From Clostridia bacterium (GTDB taxonomy: Bacteria > Bacillota > Clostridia > Christensenellales > Aristaeellaceae): DNA of 64,000 nucleotides. Where the stretch lies: contig JAFXVR010000020.1 of the NCBI GenBank assembly GCA_017534885.1, forward strand, positions 1-64,000, in the 5' to 3' direction. The position numbers were made by a program, and so were the translations under genes. The notes under the pieces are model-generated. The model did no database searches. It saw only the letters and a program-made list of their open reading frames with translations, and was not told the origin of the DNA. Of the stretch, positions 24,429 to 35,806 are shown piece after piece. Each line of letters opens with the position of its first letter. Position 1 is the stretch's first letter.

Positions 24429-25399
24429 AGAGATGGATCTGTCTTTTGGCCGTCCTCTGCCTGCTTCCGCTGCTTGCGTTGGGCGAGGTCATCGAGGAGG
24501 AAGTGCTGCTGGAGCCGGTGGCACCAGAAGGCTTCCCGCCACTGAACGCCGACGGCTTCCTGGACGAGGGCGAGTTTGTGGAGGAAAACCAGGATCTGGG
24601 CATCTGGCGCTACGCATCCCAGAGCCTGCGCATCCAGATCATCCGCAAGAGCACGGAAAAGCCCCGGCTTGTGTGGTACGAGGCGGAGATCTGGGCCCGG
24701 GAGGGTGAGTTCTTCCACGCCATCGCCTTCAATCCGGATAAGCGCTGGACCAAGCTGGAGTACCCCTACAAGATCGCCCGGCTCTACCGCACGGTCTTCG
24801 CCATCAACTGCGATTTCGCCCACCTGCGCATCAGCCAGAACACCCGCCCGGGCTTTCTCGTGCGGGACGGCATCTTAGAGCGGGATCGCACCTGGGGCAA
24901 GAACAGCAAGCATTTCCCGAATCTGGACACCTTAGCCATCTTCCCGGACGGGGACATGCGGGTGTACTATTCCAACGAGCTGACCGGCGAGGAATACCTG
25001 GCCTCGGGCGTCTCGGATGTGCTGGCCTTCGGGCCCTTCATGATCCGGGACGGGGAAAAGAACGCCGAGGGGCTCAAGAAATACGGCAACAGTCACGCCC
25101 AGCGCACGGGCATCGGCATGATCGAAAAAGGGCATTACGCCGCCGTGATGATCGAAGGCCGCCACAAGGCCAGCCGCGGCGCGACGGTGTCCGAGCTGGC
25201 GGACATCATGGCGGACATGGGCTGCCAGGTGGCCTTCAACCTGGACGGCGGCCAGAGCAGCGCCATCATCTTCATGGGCCGGCAGCTCTGCTTCGTCCCC
25301 AACTCCCACGGCCGCAACGCCAGCGCGCGCAAGGCCGCTGAGATCCTCGGCATCGGCACTTCCGAGCGGGTGGCGGTGGAAGGGGATTCTATGCGGTAA
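24425..25399 (+). CDS. Secreted phosphodiester glycosidase family protein (NAGPA domain)
   Basis: The 324-residue protein begins with a signal peptide (MKRWICLLAVLCLLPLLALG). It is followed by an acidic linker and a NAGPA/DUF2233 domain: VFAINCDFAH, LAFGPFMIRDG, RTGIGMIEKGHY and the diagnostic VAFNLDGGQSSAIIFMG. Characterised relatives cleave N-acetylglucosamine-1-phosphodiester bonds. Bacterial members act outside the membrane, probably on wall polymers or sporulation-related glycans (YomE/SpoIID-neighbour types). Translational coupling to purC (4-nt overlap) looks like operon packing and not a shared pathway. Confidence 0.85.
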   Translation: MKRWICLLAVLCLLPLLALGEVIEEEVLLEPVAPEGFPPLNADGFLDEGEFVEENQDLGIWRYASQSLRIQIIRKSTEKPRLVWYEAEIWAREGEFFHAIAFNPDKRWTKLEYPYKIARLYRTVFAINCDFAHLRISQNTRPGFLVRDGILERDRTWGKNSKHFPNLDTLAIFPDGDMRVYYSNELTGEEYLASGVSDVLAFGPFMIRDGEKNAEGLKKYGNSHAQRTGIGMIEKGHYAAVMIEGRHKASRGATVSELADIMADMGCQVAFNLDGGQSSAIIFMGRQLCFVPNSHGRNASARKAAEILGIGTSERVAVEGDSMR

Positions 25400-25406
25400 A
25401 AAGCCC

Positions 25407-25435
25407 TTGAATCTCCCCAATGAATGTGATAAACT
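25407..25435 (+). promoter_or_regulatory. Promoter for tig
   Basis: TTGAAT (25407-25412), 17 nt and TAAACT (25430-25435) lie about 70 nt before the tig start. Confidence 0.5.
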
Positions 25436-25506
25436 AACCAAGTGTGCGTATCGCAAAGCGGTATGGGCGGGGCAGGAAGCCCCCGGACGGACAGGAGGAC
25501 GGAATC

Positions 25507-26859
25507 ATGAGCTACACCTGTGAGAAGATTGCAAGCAACAAGGCCAAGCTGACCTTTACCATCCCCGCGGCGGATTTTGACGCCGCCATGCAGAAGGCGT
25601 TCCTGAAGCTGCGCGGGCGGATCGCCGTGCCGGGCTTCCGCAAGGGCAAGGCGCCCCGGAAGATGATCGAGACCCTGTACGGCGAGAGCGTTTTCTATGA
25701 CGACGCCTTTGAAATCGTGTTCCCCGAAGTGTATGACAAGGCTCTGGAGGAGAGCGGCATTGAGGCCGTCGCCCAGCCGGAGGTCTCCATCGACGAGATC
25801 GGCGCGGGCCAGGATCTGAAGGTGACCTGTGAGGTCTTCACCTTCCCCGAGGTCACGCTGGGCCAGTACAAGGGCCTGGAGGTGGAGATCGACCACCAGG
25901 TGGTGACCGACGCCGATGTGGACCGCCGCATTGAGCAGGATCAGGCCAAGCAGAGCCGCACCGTGGAGATCCTCGACCGCCCCGTGGAGGACGGCGACAC
26001 CGTGATGATCGACTACGCGGGCACCGTGGACGGCGTGGCCTTTGACGGCGGCACCGCGGAGAACCAGCGCCTGGTCATCGGCAGCAAGTCCTTCATCCCG
26101 GGCTTTGAGGAGCAGATCATCGGCATGTGCCAGGCCGAGGAGAAGGACATCGACGTGACCTTCCCCGAGGAGTACCACGAGGCCAGCCTGGCCGGCAAGC
26201 CCGCGGTCTTCCATGTGAAGGTCAACACCATCAGCAAGAGCGAGCTGCCCGAGCTGGACGACGACTTCGCCGCCGATGTCAGCGACTTCACCACCTTTGA
26301 GGAGTACAAGGCTGACATCCGCCGCCAGCTGGAAGAACTGGCTGAGAAGAACAACAAGGTTGCCGCCGAGAACGCCCTGGTGGAAAAGGCTGCCGCCAAC
26401 GCGCAGATGGACATCCCCAAGCCCATGGTGGACCGCGAGCTGGATCGCCTGATGCGCAACATGGAGCAGAACATGCAGCAGCAGGGCATCCCCATGGATT
26501 ACTACCTGCAGATCGTGGGTCAGACCCGCGAACAGCTGGCCGAGAGCCGCCGCGGCGAGGCCGAGCAGCAGCTGCGCTATCAGCTGACCCTCGAGGCCAT
26601 CATCAAGGCGGAGGGCATTGAGGCCACCGACGAGGAGATCGACCGCGAGCTGGTGGAGCAGGCGGAGCAGATGGGCGTGGAGCCCGAGAAGCTGCGCGCC
26701 ACCTTCCCCGAGGATCAGCGCGGGTACTTCAAGGATCGGGCCAACGTGACCAAGGCGGTGGAGCTCATGCTCTCCGACGCCAAGGTGACCGACAAGCCCG
26801 AGGAAGCCCCCGAAGAGGAAGCGTCTGAGGCCGGGGAAGCGGCGGAGGACGCTGAGTAA
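25507..26859 (+). CDS. tig: Trigger factor, ribosome-bound chaperone
   Basis: The protein has 450 residues. The N-terminal domain has the ribosome-docking motif GFRKGKAP (residues 43-50). The FKBP-type prolyl isomerase domain spans about 155-245 (DGDTVMIDYAGTVDGVAFDG ... GFEEQIIGM). The helical C-terminal chaperone arms follow, ending in an acidic Glu/Ala-rich tail longer than in model species. It shields nascent chains at the tunnel exit. The ATG at 25507 has AGGAGG 8 nt upstream; the longer open frame from 25444 lacks a site. It heads the classical Firmicutes tig-clpP-clpX-lon-ysxC neighbourhood. Confidence 0.96.
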   Translation: MSYTCEKIASNKAKLTFTIPAADFDAAMQKAFLKLRGRIAVPGFRKGKAPRKMIETLYGESVFYDDAFEIVFPEVYDKALEESGIEAVAQPEVSIDEIGAGQDLKVTCEVFTFPEVTLGQYKGLEVEIDHQVVTDADVDRRIEQDQAKQSRTVEILDRPVEDGDTVMIDYAGTVDGVAFDGGTAENQRLVIGSKSFIPGFEEQIIGMCQAEEKDIDVTFPEEYHEASLAGKPAVFHVKVNTISKSELPELDDDFAADVSDFTTFEEYKADIRRQLEELAEKNNKVAAENALVEKAAANAQMDIPKPMVDRELDRLMRNMEQNMQQQGIPMDYYLQIVGQTREQLAESRRGEAEQQLRYQLTLEAIIKAEGIEATDEEIDRELVEQAEQMGVEPEKLRATFPEDQRGYFKDRANVTKAVELMLSDAKVTDKPEEAPEEEASEAGEAAEDAE

Positions 26860-26881
26860 TCCAGTCAGGAATCCGTTTGAC

Positions 26882-26921
26882 AGGCGGCGGGAAGCTGGTG
26901 TAGATCACCCTCCTGCCGCCT
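26882..26921 (+). terminator. Candidate hairpin terminator after tig
   Basis: An 11-bp stem (AGGCGGCGGGA 26882-26892 with 26911-26921, one G-U) has a second small stem in its loop (GGTG/CACC). It is followed by TGTAACATT and not a true T-run, so termination may be partial. Confidence 0.4.
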
Positions 26922-26940
26922 TGTAACATTGACGAGGGGG

Positions 26941-26997
26941 TTCCGCGCCTGCGGGCGCGGGCAGGGGGCTTTGCGATCGCCCCCTGCACCCCTTCGC
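26941..26997 (-). repeat. Double-hairpin repeat, family B, copy 1
   Basis: On the minus strand there are two adjacent stems: GCAGGGGG/CCCCCTGC with loop CGATCGCAAAG, then CCGCGCC/GGCGCGG with loop CGCA. Copies at 40304-40422 share the architecture. It ends 12 nt before the TATACT (27009-27014) -10 box of clpP and covers the place of its -35. Confidence 0.8.
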
Positions 26998-27041
26998 CTG
27001 CCGCACGGTATACTAATCGTATTACCCTTTGGAGGAAACAA

Positions 27042-27647
27042 ATGGAAATGAGAGCCAATGAAATGATGAGCGACCGCAGGGTCATGGACGTGACCGATAT
27101 CTTCTCGCGGCTGCTCAAGGACCGGATCATTTTTGTGGGCGGCGAGATCAACGACTCCGTGGCCAACGCGGTGGTGGCGCAGCTGCTCTACCTGGAGATG
27201 GACAACCCGGACGAGGACATCAGCATCTATATCAACAGCCCCGGCGGCTCCATCACGGCGGGCATGGCGATTTATGACACCATCCAGTATGTCAAGCCCG
27301 ACGTGCGCACCGTGTGCATCGGCATGGCCGCGTCCATGGGCGCCTTCCTGCTGATGAGCGGCACGCCCGGCAAGCGCCTGGCCCTGCCCAACGCGGAGAT
27401 CATGATCCACCAGCCGCTGATTTACGGCTGGGACGGCCGCCTGCAGTCCACCGACATGTCCATCATGGCGGATCACCTGGCCCAGACCAAGAAGAAGATG
27501 ACCCGGATGATGGCCGAGATGACCGGCCAGGACGAGGCCCGCGTCGCCGCCGACTGCGAGCGCGACCACTACATGTCCGCCCAGGAAGCCCTCGAATACC
27601 ACATCATCGACGAAATCTACCAGCCGCGCGGAAAGAAAGCGCAGTAA
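27042..27647 (+). CDS. clpP: ATP-dependent Clp protease proteolytic subunit
   Basis: The 201-residue serine peptidase forms the tetradecameric chamber. The catalytic triad is visible as Ser98 ([11 protein letters not shown]), His123 (MIHQP) and an Asp in the CERDHYMSA motif near 175. The oxyanion-loop SPGGS is at about 66-70. A short N-terminal extension before FSRLLKDR is consistent with a self-cleaved propeptide or axial loop. TTGGAGGAAAC precedes the ATG. A TATACT -10 lies 28 nt upstream, next to a family B repeat; no CtsR operator is evident. It sits 9 nt from clpX, which supplies substrates. Confidence 0.96.
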   Translation: MEMRANEMMSDRRVMDVTDIFSRLLKDRIIFVGGEINDSVANAVVAQLLYLEMDNPDEDISIYINSPGGSITAGMAIYDTIQYVKPDVRTVCIGMAASMGAFLLMSGTPGKRLALPNAEIMIHQPLIYGWDGRLQSTDMSIMADHLAQTKKKMTRMMAEMTGQDEARVAADCERDHYMSAQEALEYHIIDEIYQPRGKKAQ

Positions 27648-27656
27648 GGACAAACC

Positions 27657-28949
27657 ATGGCAAAGTATAATTCCCCCAGCAGCAGCGGCCGCCGCTGCTC
27701 CTTCTGCGGCAAGCATCAGGATCAGGTGGCGCGCCTGATCGCCGGGCCGGGCGTGTACATCTGCAGCGAGTGCGTGGAGATGTGCGCCTCCCTGATCACG
27801 GACAACACCTCCGCGGAGGCTCATTTCGGCAGCTCACGCCTCCCCACCCCCGCGGAAATGAAGAAGGTGCTGGACGATTATGTCATCGGTCAGGAGAAGG
27901 CCAAGAAGGCCCTGTGCGTGGCGGTGTACAACCACTACAAGCGCATCCTGAACGGCGCCAAGGCGGACGATGTGGAGCTGAGCAAGAGCAATATCCTTTT
28001 GATCGGCCCCACCGGCTGCGGCAAGACCTATCTGGCCCAGACCCTGGCCCGGGTGCTCAACGTGCCCTTCGCCATCGCGGACGCCACCAGCCTGACCGAG
28101 GCCGGATATGTGGGCGAGGATGTGGAGAACATCCTGCTGCGGCTGATTCAGGCGGCGGAGTACGACATCGAGTCGGCCCAGAACGGCATCATCTACATCG
28201 ACGAGATCGACAAGATCGGCCGCAAGGGCGAGAACGTGTCCATCACCCGTGATGTCAGCGGCGAGGGCGTGCAGCAGGCCCTGCTGAAGATCTTGGAGGG
28301 CACGGTGGCCCAGGTGCCGCCCCAGGGCGGGCGCAAGCATCCCCAGCAGGAAATGATCCAGATCGACACCACCAACATTCTCTTCATCTGCGGCGGCGCT
28401 TTCGAGGGCCTGCTGCCCATCATCCGCCAGCGCATCGGCAAGAAGGCCATCGGCTTCGGCGCGGAGGTCACGGGCAAGGATGAGGACGCCGGCAAGGTGC
28501 TGAGCGAAGTGCGGCCCGAGGATCTGACCAAATTTGGCCTTATCCCCGAGTTTGTGGGCCGTCTGCCGGTGGTGGCCACCTTAGACAGCCTGGACGAGGA
28601 AACCCTGGTGCGCATCCTGACCGAGCCGAAGAACGCGCTCTGCAGGCAGTTCACCAGCCTGCTGGGCCTGGACGGAGTGAAGCTGACCTTCACCGACGAG
28701 GCCGTGCGGGCTATCGCCAAGAAAGCCCTGGAGCGCAAGACCGGCGCCCGCGGCCTGCGCGCCATCATCGAGGAAACCCTGCTGGACACCATGTTTGACC
28801 TGCCCTCCCACCCGGAGATCAACGCCTGCACGGTGGATGAGGAGACGGTCAAGGGCGGCGCGCCCAAGCTGACCGAGGGCGCCAGGAACCCGGAGAAGGC
28901 GGCGGAAAAGCCCGCGTCCCGGAAAAACCCATCCAAGGAAGCGTCCTGA
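27657..28949 (+). CDS. clpX: Clp protease ATP-binding subunit ClpX
   Basis: The 430-residue AAA+ unfoldase has an N-terminal C4 zinc domain (Cys14, 17, 36 and 39), Walker [13 protein letters not shown] at about 115, pore loop YVGEDVE, Walker [11 protein letters not shown], sensor segments and the GYV/IGF-type ClpP-docking loop near [11 protein letters not shown]. It unfolds tagged proteins into ClpP. The C-terminal tail after residue 400 is Lys/Ala/Pro-rich and not conserved in the family. It is cotranscribed with clpP and 25 nt from lon. Confidence 0.96.
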   Translation: MAKYNSPSSSGRRCSFCGKHQDQVARLIAGPGVYICSECVEMCASLITDNTSAEAHFGSSRLPTPAEMKKVLDDYVIGQEKAKKALCVAVYNHYKRILNGAKADDVELSKSNILLIGPTGCGKTYLAQTLARVLNVPFAIADATSLTEAGYVGEDVENILLRLIQAAEYDIESAQNGIIYIDEIDKIGRKGENVSITRDVSGEGVQQALLKILEGTVAQVPPQGGRKHPQQEMIQIDTTNILFICGGAFEGLLPIIRQRIGKKAIGFGAEVTGKDEDAGKVLSEVRPEDLTKFGLIPEFVGRLPVVATLDSLDEETLVRILTEPKNALCRQFTSLLGLDGVKLTFTDEAVRAIAKKALERKTGARGLRAIIEETLLDTMFDLPSHPEINACTVDEETVKGGAPKLTEGARNPEKAAEKPASRKNPSKEAS

Positions 28950-28974
28950 CAGGGCGCAGGACCCGGAGGAGACA

Positions 28975-31308
<2,334 letters not shown>

Positions 31309-31349
31309 GCAAATTCAACAGGAGGGCGGGGCAGACCCGCTGACCGAGC

Positions 31350-31949
31350 ATGGAAATCAATCGCGCGGACTTTGTGACCTCCCTGGCCCGGTACGGAGAC
31401 TTTCCGGGCCGGGGTCTCCTTCAGGTGGCGGTGGTGGGCAAGAGCAATGTGGGCAAGTCCAGCCTCATCAACCGCCTCTGCCGCCGCTCCAAGCTGGCCC
31501 GCACCAGCGCCACCCCGGGCAAGACCAGGCTGATCAACGTCTTTCTCATCAACGAGCGCTTTCACCTGATCGACCTGCCGGGCTATGGCTTCGCCAAGGT
31601 GGACAAGCAGGAGAAGGCTCGCTGGGGGCAGATGATGCAGGATTACTTCACCCAGGCGGAGGAGCTCTGCCATGTGCTCTGCCTGGTGGACATCCGCCAC
31701 GAGCCCACCCAGGACGACATCCAGATGAACCAGTTCTTGCGGCAGACCGGCGTTCCCTTTACCGTCGTCGCCACCAAGGCGGACAAGATCAGCCGCGGCG
31801 CGAGGCAGAAGCAGCTGGCTCCGATTTGCCGCGCCCTGCTGGTGCAGCCCTGGGAGATCATCTGCTTCTCCGCTGAGGACGGCACCGGCCGGGAAGCCCT
31901 GCTGGAGCTGCTGGCCAGGCTGACCGGGGAGGAAACCGAGGGGGAGTGA
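31350..31949 (+). CDS. ysxC: Ribosome biogenesis GTP-binding protein YsxC/YihA
   Basis: This is a 199-residue EngB-type GTPase needed for late 50S assembly. Its G motifs are complete: [12 protein letters not shown] (G1), TPGKTRLIN (G2), [10 protein letters not shown] (G3), TKADK (G4) and CFSAEDGTG (G5 region). The start is fixed by a stop codon just upstream (31341). The only strong purine stretch (AGGAGGG) is more than 20 nt away, so initiation may be weak or coupled to lon. It closes the proteostasis cluster. Confidence 0.93.
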   Translation: MEINRADFVTSLARYGDFPGRGLLQVAVVGKSNVGKSSLINRLCRRSKLARTSATPGKTRLINVFLINERFHLIDLPGYGFAKVDKQEKARWGQMMQDYFTQAEELCHVLCLVDIRHEPTQDDIQMNQFLRQTGVPFTVVATKADKISRGARQKQLAPICRALLVQPWEIICFSAEDGTGREALLELLARLTGEETEGE

Positions 31950-32006
31950 GTCCACTCCCTTTTTGCGCGCAAAGCGATAAACACAGATTGACAGGAGGCG
32001 CAACTC

Positions 32007-33338
32007 ATGGCGGATCAACGGGTACAGGCGCTGCTGGACTTCCTGAAGGCCTCTCCCACGGCCTTCCACGCGGTTTTTGAGGCGGAGAGAACGCTCGCCG
32101 CGGCGGGCTTTGAGCATCTGACGGAGGGCGAGCGCTGGGCGCTGCAGCCGGGCGGGCGTTACTGCGTCAGCCGCAATGGCTCCGCCCTCATCGCCTTTGT
32201 GATGCCCGGGAAAGCCATCCGCGGCTTTCAGCTGATCGCCAGCCACACGGACTCGCCCACGTTCAAGATCAAGGAGAACGCGGAGGTCAGCGTGCGGGGG
32301 CACTATGTGCAGCTGGACACCGAGGGCTACGGCGGCGGCATCTACGCCAGCTGGTTCGACCGGCCCCTGTCCGTGGCAGGGCGGGTGCTGGCGCGCACGG
32401 CGGAGGGGCTGCGGACCAGGCTGCTCTGTCTCGACCGGGACTGCTGCGTCATCCCCAATGTGGCCATCCACATGAACCGGGAGGTCAACAAGGGCTACGC
32501 CTACCAGGCCCAGATCGATCTGCCGCCCCTCTGGGGCACAGGCGAGGCGGCCGGCTCCTTCCGGCGGATGATCGCGGAGGCCGCCGGGGTGGAGGAGAAG
32601 GACATCGCCGCCAGCGACCTGTACCTGTACAACCGCACCCCCGGCACGGTCTGGGGCGTGGAGGATGCCTTTGTCTCCGCCGGAAGGCTTGACGATCTGG
32701 AGTGCGTTTTCACCTCCGTCGCCGCCCTGGCCGAAGCGGCGGAGGCCTCTGCCCAGACGGGGCATGTGAGCGTGTGCGCCCTCTTCGACAACGAGGAGGT
32801 GGGCTCCACCAGCCGCCAGGGCGCCCGCTCCACCCTGCTCAGGGATGTGCTGCTGCGCATCCGCGAGGCCGCCGGCCTGGACGAGCAGGACTGGCAGGCC
32901 GCCCTGTCCACCAGCCTGATGCTCTCGGCGGACAATGCCCACGCGGTGCATCCCAATCACCCGGAGTACGCTGATCCGGTCAACTGTGTGTGGATGAACG
33001 AGGGCGTGGTCATCAAGCACAACGCCAACCAGAAATACACCACCGACGCCCTGTCCGCCGCGGCCTTCCGGGAGGTCTGCCGTCAGGCCGGGGTACAGAC
33101 GCAGGACTTCTTCAACCGCAGCGACATGCCCGGCGGTTCCACCCTCGGCAACCTGTCCAGCGCACAGCTGTCCGTGCCGGCGGTGGACATCGGCCTGGCC
33201 CAGCTGGCCATGCACTCCGCCTGGGAGACCGCGGGCGCCCGGGATGTGGACAGCATGATCCGCGCCATGCGCGCCTTCTACGCCGCGGACATCCACATCG
33301 GCGACGGCCTGCTGACGGTGACCGGAGGCCAGGCGTGA
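32007..33338 (+). CDS. M18 family aminopeptidase
   Basis: The 443-residue dinuclear-zinc aminopeptidase is of the aspartyl aminopeptidase type. Metal ligands and catalytic acids are visible in [14 protein letters not shown] (His, Asp), [11 protein letters not shown] (Glu-Glu) and [11 protein letters not shown] (Asp/His), and the late His region is [10 protein letters not shown]. It trims N-terminal Asp/Glu and other residues in the cytoplasm as a large oligomer. AGGAGG lies 7 nt before the ATG. It follows ysxC by 57 nt and overlaps trmO by 4 nt, so it probably extends the proteostasis operon and finishes peptides made by ClpP and Lon. Confidence 0.92.
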   Translation: MADQRVQALLDFLKASPTAFHAVFEAERTLAAAGFEHLTEGERWALQPGGRYCVSRNGSALIAFVMPGKAIRGFQLIASHTDSPTFKIKENAEVSVRGHYVQLDTEGYGGGIYASWFDRPLSVAGRVLARTAEGLRTRLLCLDRDCCVIPNVAIHMNREVNKGYAYQAQIDLPPLWGTGEAAGSFRRMIAEAAGVEEKDIAASDLYLYNRTPGTVWGVEDAFVSAGRLDDLECVFTSVAALAEAAEASAQTGHVSVCALFDNEEVGSTSRQGARSTLLRDVLLRIREAAGLDEQDWQAALSTSLMLSADNAHAVHPNHPEYADPVNCVWMNEGVVIKHNANQKYTTDALSAAAFREVCRQAGVQTQDFFNRSDMPGGSTLGNLSSAQLSVPAVDIGLAQLAMHSAWETAGARDVDSMIRAMRAFYAADIHIGDGLLTVTGGQA

Positions 33339-34015
33339 GCGCGCTGGAGCTGAAGCCCATCGCCCGCATCCGCAACGGCTACGAGGACAAGTTCGGCATC
33401 CCCCGGCAGCCGGGGCTGGCAGCGGTGCGCTCGGTCATCGTGTTTGAGCCGGAATACCGCGTGCGGGAGGCGCTGCGGGGCATCGAGGGCTTCTCCCATC
33501 TGTGGCTGATCTGGGTCTTTGACCGCAGCCAGCGGGAGGACTGGTCGCCCACGGTGCGGCCGCCGCGGCTGGGCGGGAATGCCCGGGTGGGCGTGTTCGC
33601 CAGCCGCTCGCCCTTCCGCCCGAACCCCATCGGCCTGAGCTGCGTGCGGCTGGAGGGCCTGCGGGAAGGGGAGGGCGGCCTGGAGCTGGTGGTGACCGGC
33701 GCCGACCTGATGGACGGCACGCCCATCCTCGACATCAAGCCCTACCTGCCTTACGCCGACAGCCATCCCGAAGCCACGGGCGGCTTCACCGATGAAACGC
33801 CCCGGCAGACGCTCAAAGTTGAGATTCCGGCGGATTGGCGGCAGGGGCTGACCGATGAGGAAGCCCAGGCGCTGACGGACATCCTCTCCCAGGATCCCCG
33901 GCCGGCCTACCAGCGCGACCCGGAGCGGGTCTACGGCTTCGGCTTCGGCGGCATGCAGATCCGGTTTTCGGTAGCGGAGGGCATCGCGAGGGTGACGGAG
34001 ATCCGCCGGGCGTGA
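33335..34015 (+). CDS. trmO: tRNA (N6-threonylcarbamoyladenosine(37)-N6)-methyltransferase TrmO
   Basis: The 226-residue TsaA/TrmO-family protein methylates t6A37 of tRNA-Thr with SAM. The defining motif [19 protein letters not shown] and the later [16 protein letters not shown] are intact, as is the N-terminal [20 protein letters not shown]. Its C-terminal 70 residues match the extended form of the family ([16 protein letters not shown]). The start is GTG at 33335, overlapping the aminopeptidase stop (GTGA) with GGAGG 7 nt before. The frame is open far upstream, but only as the shadow of the aminopeptidase. Confidence 0.9.
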   Translation: MSALELKPIARIRNGYEDKFGIPRQPGLAAVRSVIVFEPEYRVREALRGIEGFSHLWLIWVFDRSQREDWSPTVRPPRLGGNARVGVFASRSPFRPNPIGLSCVRLEGLREGEGGLELVVTGADLMDGTPILDIKPYLPYADSHPEATGGFTDETPRQTLKVEIPADWRQGLTDEEAQALTDILSQDPRPAYQRDPERVYGFGFGGMQIRFSVAEGIARVTEIRRA

Positions 34016-34088
34016 CACGGCATCCATCTCATTTCAAAACAACTATTTCTGGATCGGCTGAATCACATCACGGACGCGGAGGACGCGC

Positions 34089-35489
34089 ATGGGCAAGACA
34101 ATGCAGAAAATCACAGAGCTGTTCGGCACCCAGGACATGACGGTCGGCAAGCCGATGCGGGTGCTGCTGCGGTTTTCCCTGCCGCTGCTGATCGGCAATT
34201 TCGCGCAGCAGCTCTACAACACGGTGGACTCCATCATCGTGGGCAATTATATCGGCGATGAAGCCCTCGCCTCGGTGGGCACCTCAACGCCCATCATCAA
34301 CCTGATGATCGTGCTCTTCATGGGCATTTCCACCGGCGCGAGCATCTTAGCCGCCCAGTATTTCGGGGCGAAGGAGCGGAAGGCGCTCTCCTCCCTGGTG
34401 GGCTCAGCCCTGCTGCTGACGGTGGGCAGCGGCCTGGTGATGAGTCTGGTGGGTTACTTTGCCGCTGACTGGCTGGTGGGGCTGACCGCGCCGCCGCCCG
34501 CTGTGTATACCGGCGCTGTGGTCTATTTGCAGATCATCTTCGCGGGCATGCTGGGCAACTCGGCCTATAACATTCTCTCAGGTGTCCTGCGCGGCATGGG
34601 CGACAGCGTGTATCCGCTGCTATTCCTGATCACCGCCTCCCTGCTGAACGTGGTGCTCGACCTGTTCTTTGTGCGGAGCCTGGGCATGGGCATCGCGGGC
34701 GTGGCCTGGGCCACCATCATCGCGCAGGCGGTGTCCGGCTCGCTCTGCGCCATCCGGCTGTTCCGGATGAAGGACACCATCGACCTGAGCACCCGCCAGC
34801 TCAGGCCGGATTTCCGCATGATCCGCCGCGTGGCCGGCCTGGGCCTGCCGGCGGGCATCACCATGGCCATCTTCTCCATGAGCGCCATCCTGGTGCAGAA
34901 CCTGACCAACACCATGGGCACCATGATGATCGCCGCCAACGTGGCGGTCATGCGGGTGGACGGCTTTGCCATGATGCCCAACTTCACCTTCGGCACGGCG
35001 GCCACCACCTTTGTGGGGCAGAACGTGGGCGCGGGCAAGACGGACCGGCTGGGCCCCGGCACCAAAGACATGCTGAAGCTGGCGCTGATTTCCGCCACCG
35101 CGCTGGTGGCCTGCATTCTGCTGTTCGGGCGCGGGCTGATCGGCATGTTCACCCAGACGGAGGACGTGATCGCCTTGGGCGCGAGAGGCCTGAGATGGCT
35201 GGCCTTAGGCTACATCGCCTTCTCGGTAAGCCAGGTGCTGCAGGGCGTGATGCGCGGCGCAGGCGACACCATCTCCTCCATGTGGATCTCCATCATCTCG
35301 ACGGTCGTCCTGAGGATGCCGCTGGCCTACCTGCTGGCCTACCTGAGCCGGTCGGAAGCCTGGCCCAACGGCCATCCCGACGCCATCTTCGCCTCCCTCC
35401 TGATCTCCTGGCTGCTGGCCATGCTGATGACGGTCATCTTCTACCGGGTCGGAAAATGGAAAAAGCGCTTGCCGAAAGAAAAAAAGTAA
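34089..35489 (+). CDS. MATE family efflux transporter
   Basis: The 466-residue polytopic membrane protein has two pseudo-symmetric six-helix halves, each a MatE domain. The opening PMRVLLRFSLPLLIGNFAQQ and the motif YNTVDSIIVGNYIGDEALAS are typical of the DinF/NorM-like clade. Family members expel cationic drugs or metabolites in exchange for sodium or protons. The substrate cannot be told from sequence. GGAGG precedes the ATG. The 3' end of the gene contains the promoter for the ABC-F leader, so the two adjacent resistance-type genes have separate starts. Confidence 0.92.
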   Translation: MGKTMQKITELFGTQDMTVGKPMRVLLRFSLPLLIGNFAQQLYNTVDSIIVGNYIGDEALASVGTSTPIINLMIVLFMGISTGASILAAQYFGAKERKALSSLVGSALLLTVGSGLVMSLVGYFAADWLVGLTAPPPAVYTGAVVYLQIIFAGMLGNSAYNILSGVLRGMGDSVYPLLFLITASLLNVVLDLFFVRSLGMGIAGVAWATIIAQAVSGSLCAIRLFRMKDTIDLSTRQLRPDFRMIRRVAGLGLPAGITMAIFSMSAILVQNLTNTMGTMMIAANVAVMRVDGFAMMPNFTFGTAATTFVGQNVGAGKTDRLGPGTKDMLKLALISATALVACILLFGRGLIGMFTQTEDVIALGARGLRWLALGYIAFSVSQVLQGVMRGAGDTISSMWISIISTVVLRMPLAYLLAYLSRSEAWPNGHPDAIFASLLISWLLAMLMTVIFYRVGKWKKRLPKEKK

Positions 35490-35497
35490 TGTATAAT
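35469..35497 (+). promoter_or_regulatory. Sigma-A promoter for the ABC-F leader transcript
   Basis: TTGCCG (35469-35474), 17 nt and TATAAT (35492-35497) straddle the MATE stop codon. Transcription from here would give a leader of about 300 nt before the ABC-F start at 35807. Confidence 0.7.
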
Positions 35498-35558
35498 CCA
35501 TATGCATGGTCAGAGTGTGAAGCTCGGCAACCAGGCACAAAAGAATGAATCCCCCTTC

Positions 35559-35640
35559 AGAAAGTCTCTTAGAAGAGGAAAGGGGGTTTGGGGGGAAGGG
35601 GAAAGCCTTCTCTTCAGAGAAGGTTGCCCCTTCCCCCCAA
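35559..35640 (+). repeat. Dispersed hairpin repeat, family A, copy 3
   Basis: The flank AAAGTCTCTTAGAAGAGGAA and an imperfect 23-nt-armed hairpin (left arm 35588-35610, right arm 35618-35640) make up this copy. It lies inside the ABC-F leader, 37 nt before a minicistron, so here the repeat may have been drawn into regulation. Confidence 0.8.
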
Positions 35641-35676
35641 TGAAACCAACAAAATGATCACGAAAGGAGCCGGAAG

Positions 35677-35688
35677 ATGCGCAAGTGA
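35677..35688 (+). CDS. Putative three-codon leader peptide (Met-Arg-Lys) upstream of the ABC-F gene
   Basis: ATG-CGC-AAG-TGA is preceded by AAAGGAG at a 7-nt spacing, as good a ribosome site as any in the window, and is followed by two hairpins. Upstream minicistrons are a known means of ribosome-mediated attenuation for ABC-F genes. A drug-stalled ribosome here would change downstream folding. The peptide is too short to be judged by conservation within one sequence, so this is inference from site strength and position. Confidence 0.4.
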   Translation: MRK

Positions 35689-35707
35689 CGGTTGACGGTT
35701 GGTTGGG

Positions 35708-35791
35708 CCGCCCGGGGGGCGGTTTGATTGACGTGTCAAACGGACGGTGCGCTGGCCGGCTTTTTGCGTGGTTCCGGGGCCTCCGTTTGAC
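35708..35791 (+). promoter_or_regulatory. Leader hairpins upstream of the ABC-F gene (putative attenuator)
   Basis: The first stem is CCGCCC/GGGCGG (35708-35722), followed by TTTGATTG. The second is a long-range 10-bp pairing, GTCAAACGGA (35735-35744) with TCCGTTTGAC (35782-35791). Its loop contains GGCCGGCTTTTTGCG, which has a terminator-like T5. The second arm ends 8 nt before the ABC-F ribosome site. The tandem TGACGGT-TGACGGT at 35686-35700 adds alternative partners. Confidence 0.4.
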
Positions 35792-35806
35792 GCGCACGGA
35801 GGAAAC

